A DNA stretch of 6,514 nucleotides, taken from NCBI GenBank assembly GCA_003450915.1, contig DMEM01000065.1:1-6514 (forward strand), in the 5' to 3' direction. The notes under the pieces were generated by a model. That model was not told where the DNA came from. It made no database searches and saw only the letters and a program-made list of their open reading frames with translations. The position numbers were made by a program, and so were the translations under genes. How positions within the stretch are numbered: the stretch's first letter is position 1; every line of letters starts with the position of its first letter. Positions 5,191 through 6,514 of this stretch are shown in pieces. This stretch comes from Alphaproteobacteria bacterium (GTDB lineage: Bacteria > Pseudomonadota > Alphaproteobacteria > UBA1280 > UBA12223).

Positions 5191-6514
5191 ATGCTAGAGT
5201 ATATTTTACAAACTATATTTTTAATTAGTGTATTGTTTGTGTATATGCTGGCTGGTAGCGTTGTTTATTCTGCTGTTGGTGAGGGTTATAAATCAACTCC
5301 TTTAAGATGTTTTGCAGTTGGGGTAGGTCTGTGGGTTCTGCTAGTAGTTTTTTCAACTATGTTTTTTAAGGTTTCTATAGAGTATCTGTGGTTCTCTTAT
5401 TTTGGTCTTACTTTATTAGGGCTTTTAAATCTGCCAAGTAAAGATCAAGAAGAAACGTTAGATAAAAGATTTTTTTATCAGGTATTAGTGTCTTTTTGTA
5501 TTTTGTTGCCGGTATTCATCTTTTTAAGTCAGGATAAAATGCACTTGTGGCAAGAATTTGCCATTTATGGTAAGGGATTGTATTCTTTGCTAGAAAATAA
5601 AGAGGTGACAAATGAATTACTAAAAGCCCCTTTAGCTTATCAATTAGCAGTTCTTCCAGTTGGTTATTTTATTAGTATACAAAATAATATTTTTGCATGT
5701 TTTAATACTGCTATTTTTGCTTTTGTTGCTTGTGAGTTTGTTCGTAACTCAGGGGTTAAGATGAAAAACAAAGGGGTTAGCTTTCCTTTAGTTGTTGCAT
5801 TTGCTTTATTGGTTGCTTTAAATCCATTTTCAATAAGAGAACTACTATTATCTGCAGATCCATTTATTTTTATTTGTGCAGTTGGCTTTGCTTTTGCTGA
5901 ATATATTTTTAGACCGGGGCATCTTCCTAAAAATGTAGCAGCAATTCCGCCAGCTATTATTTTAATGTTATTGGCATTTAGCTCTACTCAAGGTTTCTTA
6001 TTGGCTTGTAGCTTGTTTGTAGTATTATTGGTTAGATACTTAATTCAGATTTCTAGTTTAAATCATAAGCAGCTAATTGGTTTTGCTTTTATTCCATTGG
6101 TTCCTATTTTTGTAATGCTTTTATGGCAGTTTTACTTAAACCAAAAAGGTTTAGGCTTTTTATTGTTTGATATAGACAAGGTTACATTTGAAAATATTGG
6201 TCTTGTGTATAAGGCATTATGGGTTTTAGCTAAGCATCATTATGTTGAGCTTTGTTATATTGCTATTATTTTACTTGCAGGTGTATATAGTTTCTTGAAA
6301 GTAAAAAAAGCAGATGATTTAATTATTGATAAATATTTACTTAAATCTGTTTTTTGGGTTGTTTTAATTTATGTGTTTGTATGTGTTCCTGTATTTTTTA
6401 CTCAGTATGATTATGTGGCTAGGGCAAGTTATTCTTTAGGCTTTACATCTATAGCATTAATTCAGTTTATAATATTAATGCCTATTGGACGTTTTATTAA
6501 AGAAGGGCTTGAAA
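5191..6514 (+). CDS. Unrecognised polytopic membrane protein, truncated by window edge; possibly GT-C-like
   Basis: An open frame with 441 codons visible and no stop before the right edge. The ATG at 5191 is bounded by an in-frame TAG directly before it and has AAAGGA 10 bases upstream, so the start is well fixed. The protein is mostly membrane: about 11-14 hydrophobic segments, e.g. near 5-27, 40-60, 64-82, 98-113, 166-183, 222-240, 266-286, 296-313, 352-369, 384-404 and 417-433. I do not recognise the family. After the fourth helix comes a polar stretch with HLWQEFAIYGKGLYSL (118-133), then KAPLAYQL (145-152), and later LLLSADPFIF (218-227). This order loosely recalls bacterial GT-C-type membrane glycosyltransferases, where a WDEF-like loop, a P-rich loop and an Asp before a helix occur in that sequence. 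The usual acidic pair is not intact here (Gln121-Glu122). It follows the zinc-ribbon gene by 53 bases on the same strand, with no terminator between, so co-transcription is plausible. Confidence 0.85.
   Translation, partial: MLEYILQTIFLISVLFVYMLAGSVVYSAVGEGYKSTPLRCFAVGVGLWVLLVVFSTMFFKVSIEYLWFSYFGLTLLGLLNLPSKDQEETLDKRFFYQVLVSFCILLPVFIFLSQDKMHLWQEFAIYGKGLYSLLENKEVTNELLKAPLAYQLAVLPVGYFISIQNNIFACFNTAIFAFVACEFVRNSGVKMKNKGVSFPLVVAFALLVALNPFSIRELLLSADPFIFICAVGFAFAEYIFRPGHLPKNVAAIPPAIILMLLAFSSTQGFLLACSLFVVLLVRYLIQISSLNHKQLIGFAFIPLVPIFVMLLWQFYLNQKGLGFLLFDIDKVTFENIGLVYKALWVLAKHHYVELCYIAIILLAGVYSFLKVKKADDLIIDKYLLKSVFWVVLIYVFVCVPVFFTQYDYVARASYSLGFTSIALIQFIILMPIGRFIKEGLE

Overview
This window comes from a bacterial chromosome that is strongly AT-rich by eye. 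It reads best as an alphaproteobacterium with an AT-rich genome. The evidence is the gene neighbourhood: a short membrane-anchored zinc-ribbon (MJ0042-type) protein is transcribed divergently from ftsE-ftsX and a YdcF/DUF218 gene, an arrangement I know from Alphaproteobacteria. I cannot place it at order level. AT-rich Rickettsiales, Holosporales or uncultured relatives are all possible. No phage, transposase, CRISPR, tRNA or rRNA signal is visible.

Left arm, minus strand, read from about 4100 down to 99: ftsE (3367-4032), ftsX (2513-3352), a YdcF/DUF218 envelope protein (1890-2510) and a large TPR lipoprotein (99-1841). The gaps are 14, 2 and 48 bases, so this looks like one operon. It is driven from a good sigma70-like promoter (-35 at 4130-4135, -10 at 4107-4112). 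The ftsX and ydcF ribosome-binding sites lie inside the end of the preceding gene. The ydcF-like gene starts at TTG rather than ATG.

Centre (4033-4468): a 436-base divergent intergenic region without a gene. It holds the ftsE promoter, a promoter for the rightward genes whose -10 sits inside a 12-bp perfect palindrome, a 68-base long imperfect hairpin (4218-4285) and a second inverted repeat (4308-4339). The long hairpin is the most unexplained element in the window.

Right arm, plus strand: the zinc-ribbon/DUF3426-like protein (4469-5137), then a large polytopic membrane protein (from 5191) that runs off the right edge. I do not recognise the latter by family. Its layout faintly resembles GT-C-fold membrane glycosyltransferases.

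How the genes may work together: FtsEX is an ABC-type complex that couples ATP hydrolysis to control of peptidoglycan hydrolases at the division site. YdcF/ElyC/SanA-family proteins affect the cell envelope. The TPR lipoprotein matches in length and layout the LbcA type (Pseudomonas PA4667), an outer-membrane adaptor for the CtpA protease, which degrades peptidoglycan hydrolases. The left arm can therefore be read as a wall-hydrolase control operon; this is inference. I see no wholly new multi-gene system here. The items most worth a second look are the hairpin, the TPR lipoprotein's place in the ftsEX operon, and the unrecognised membrane protein.
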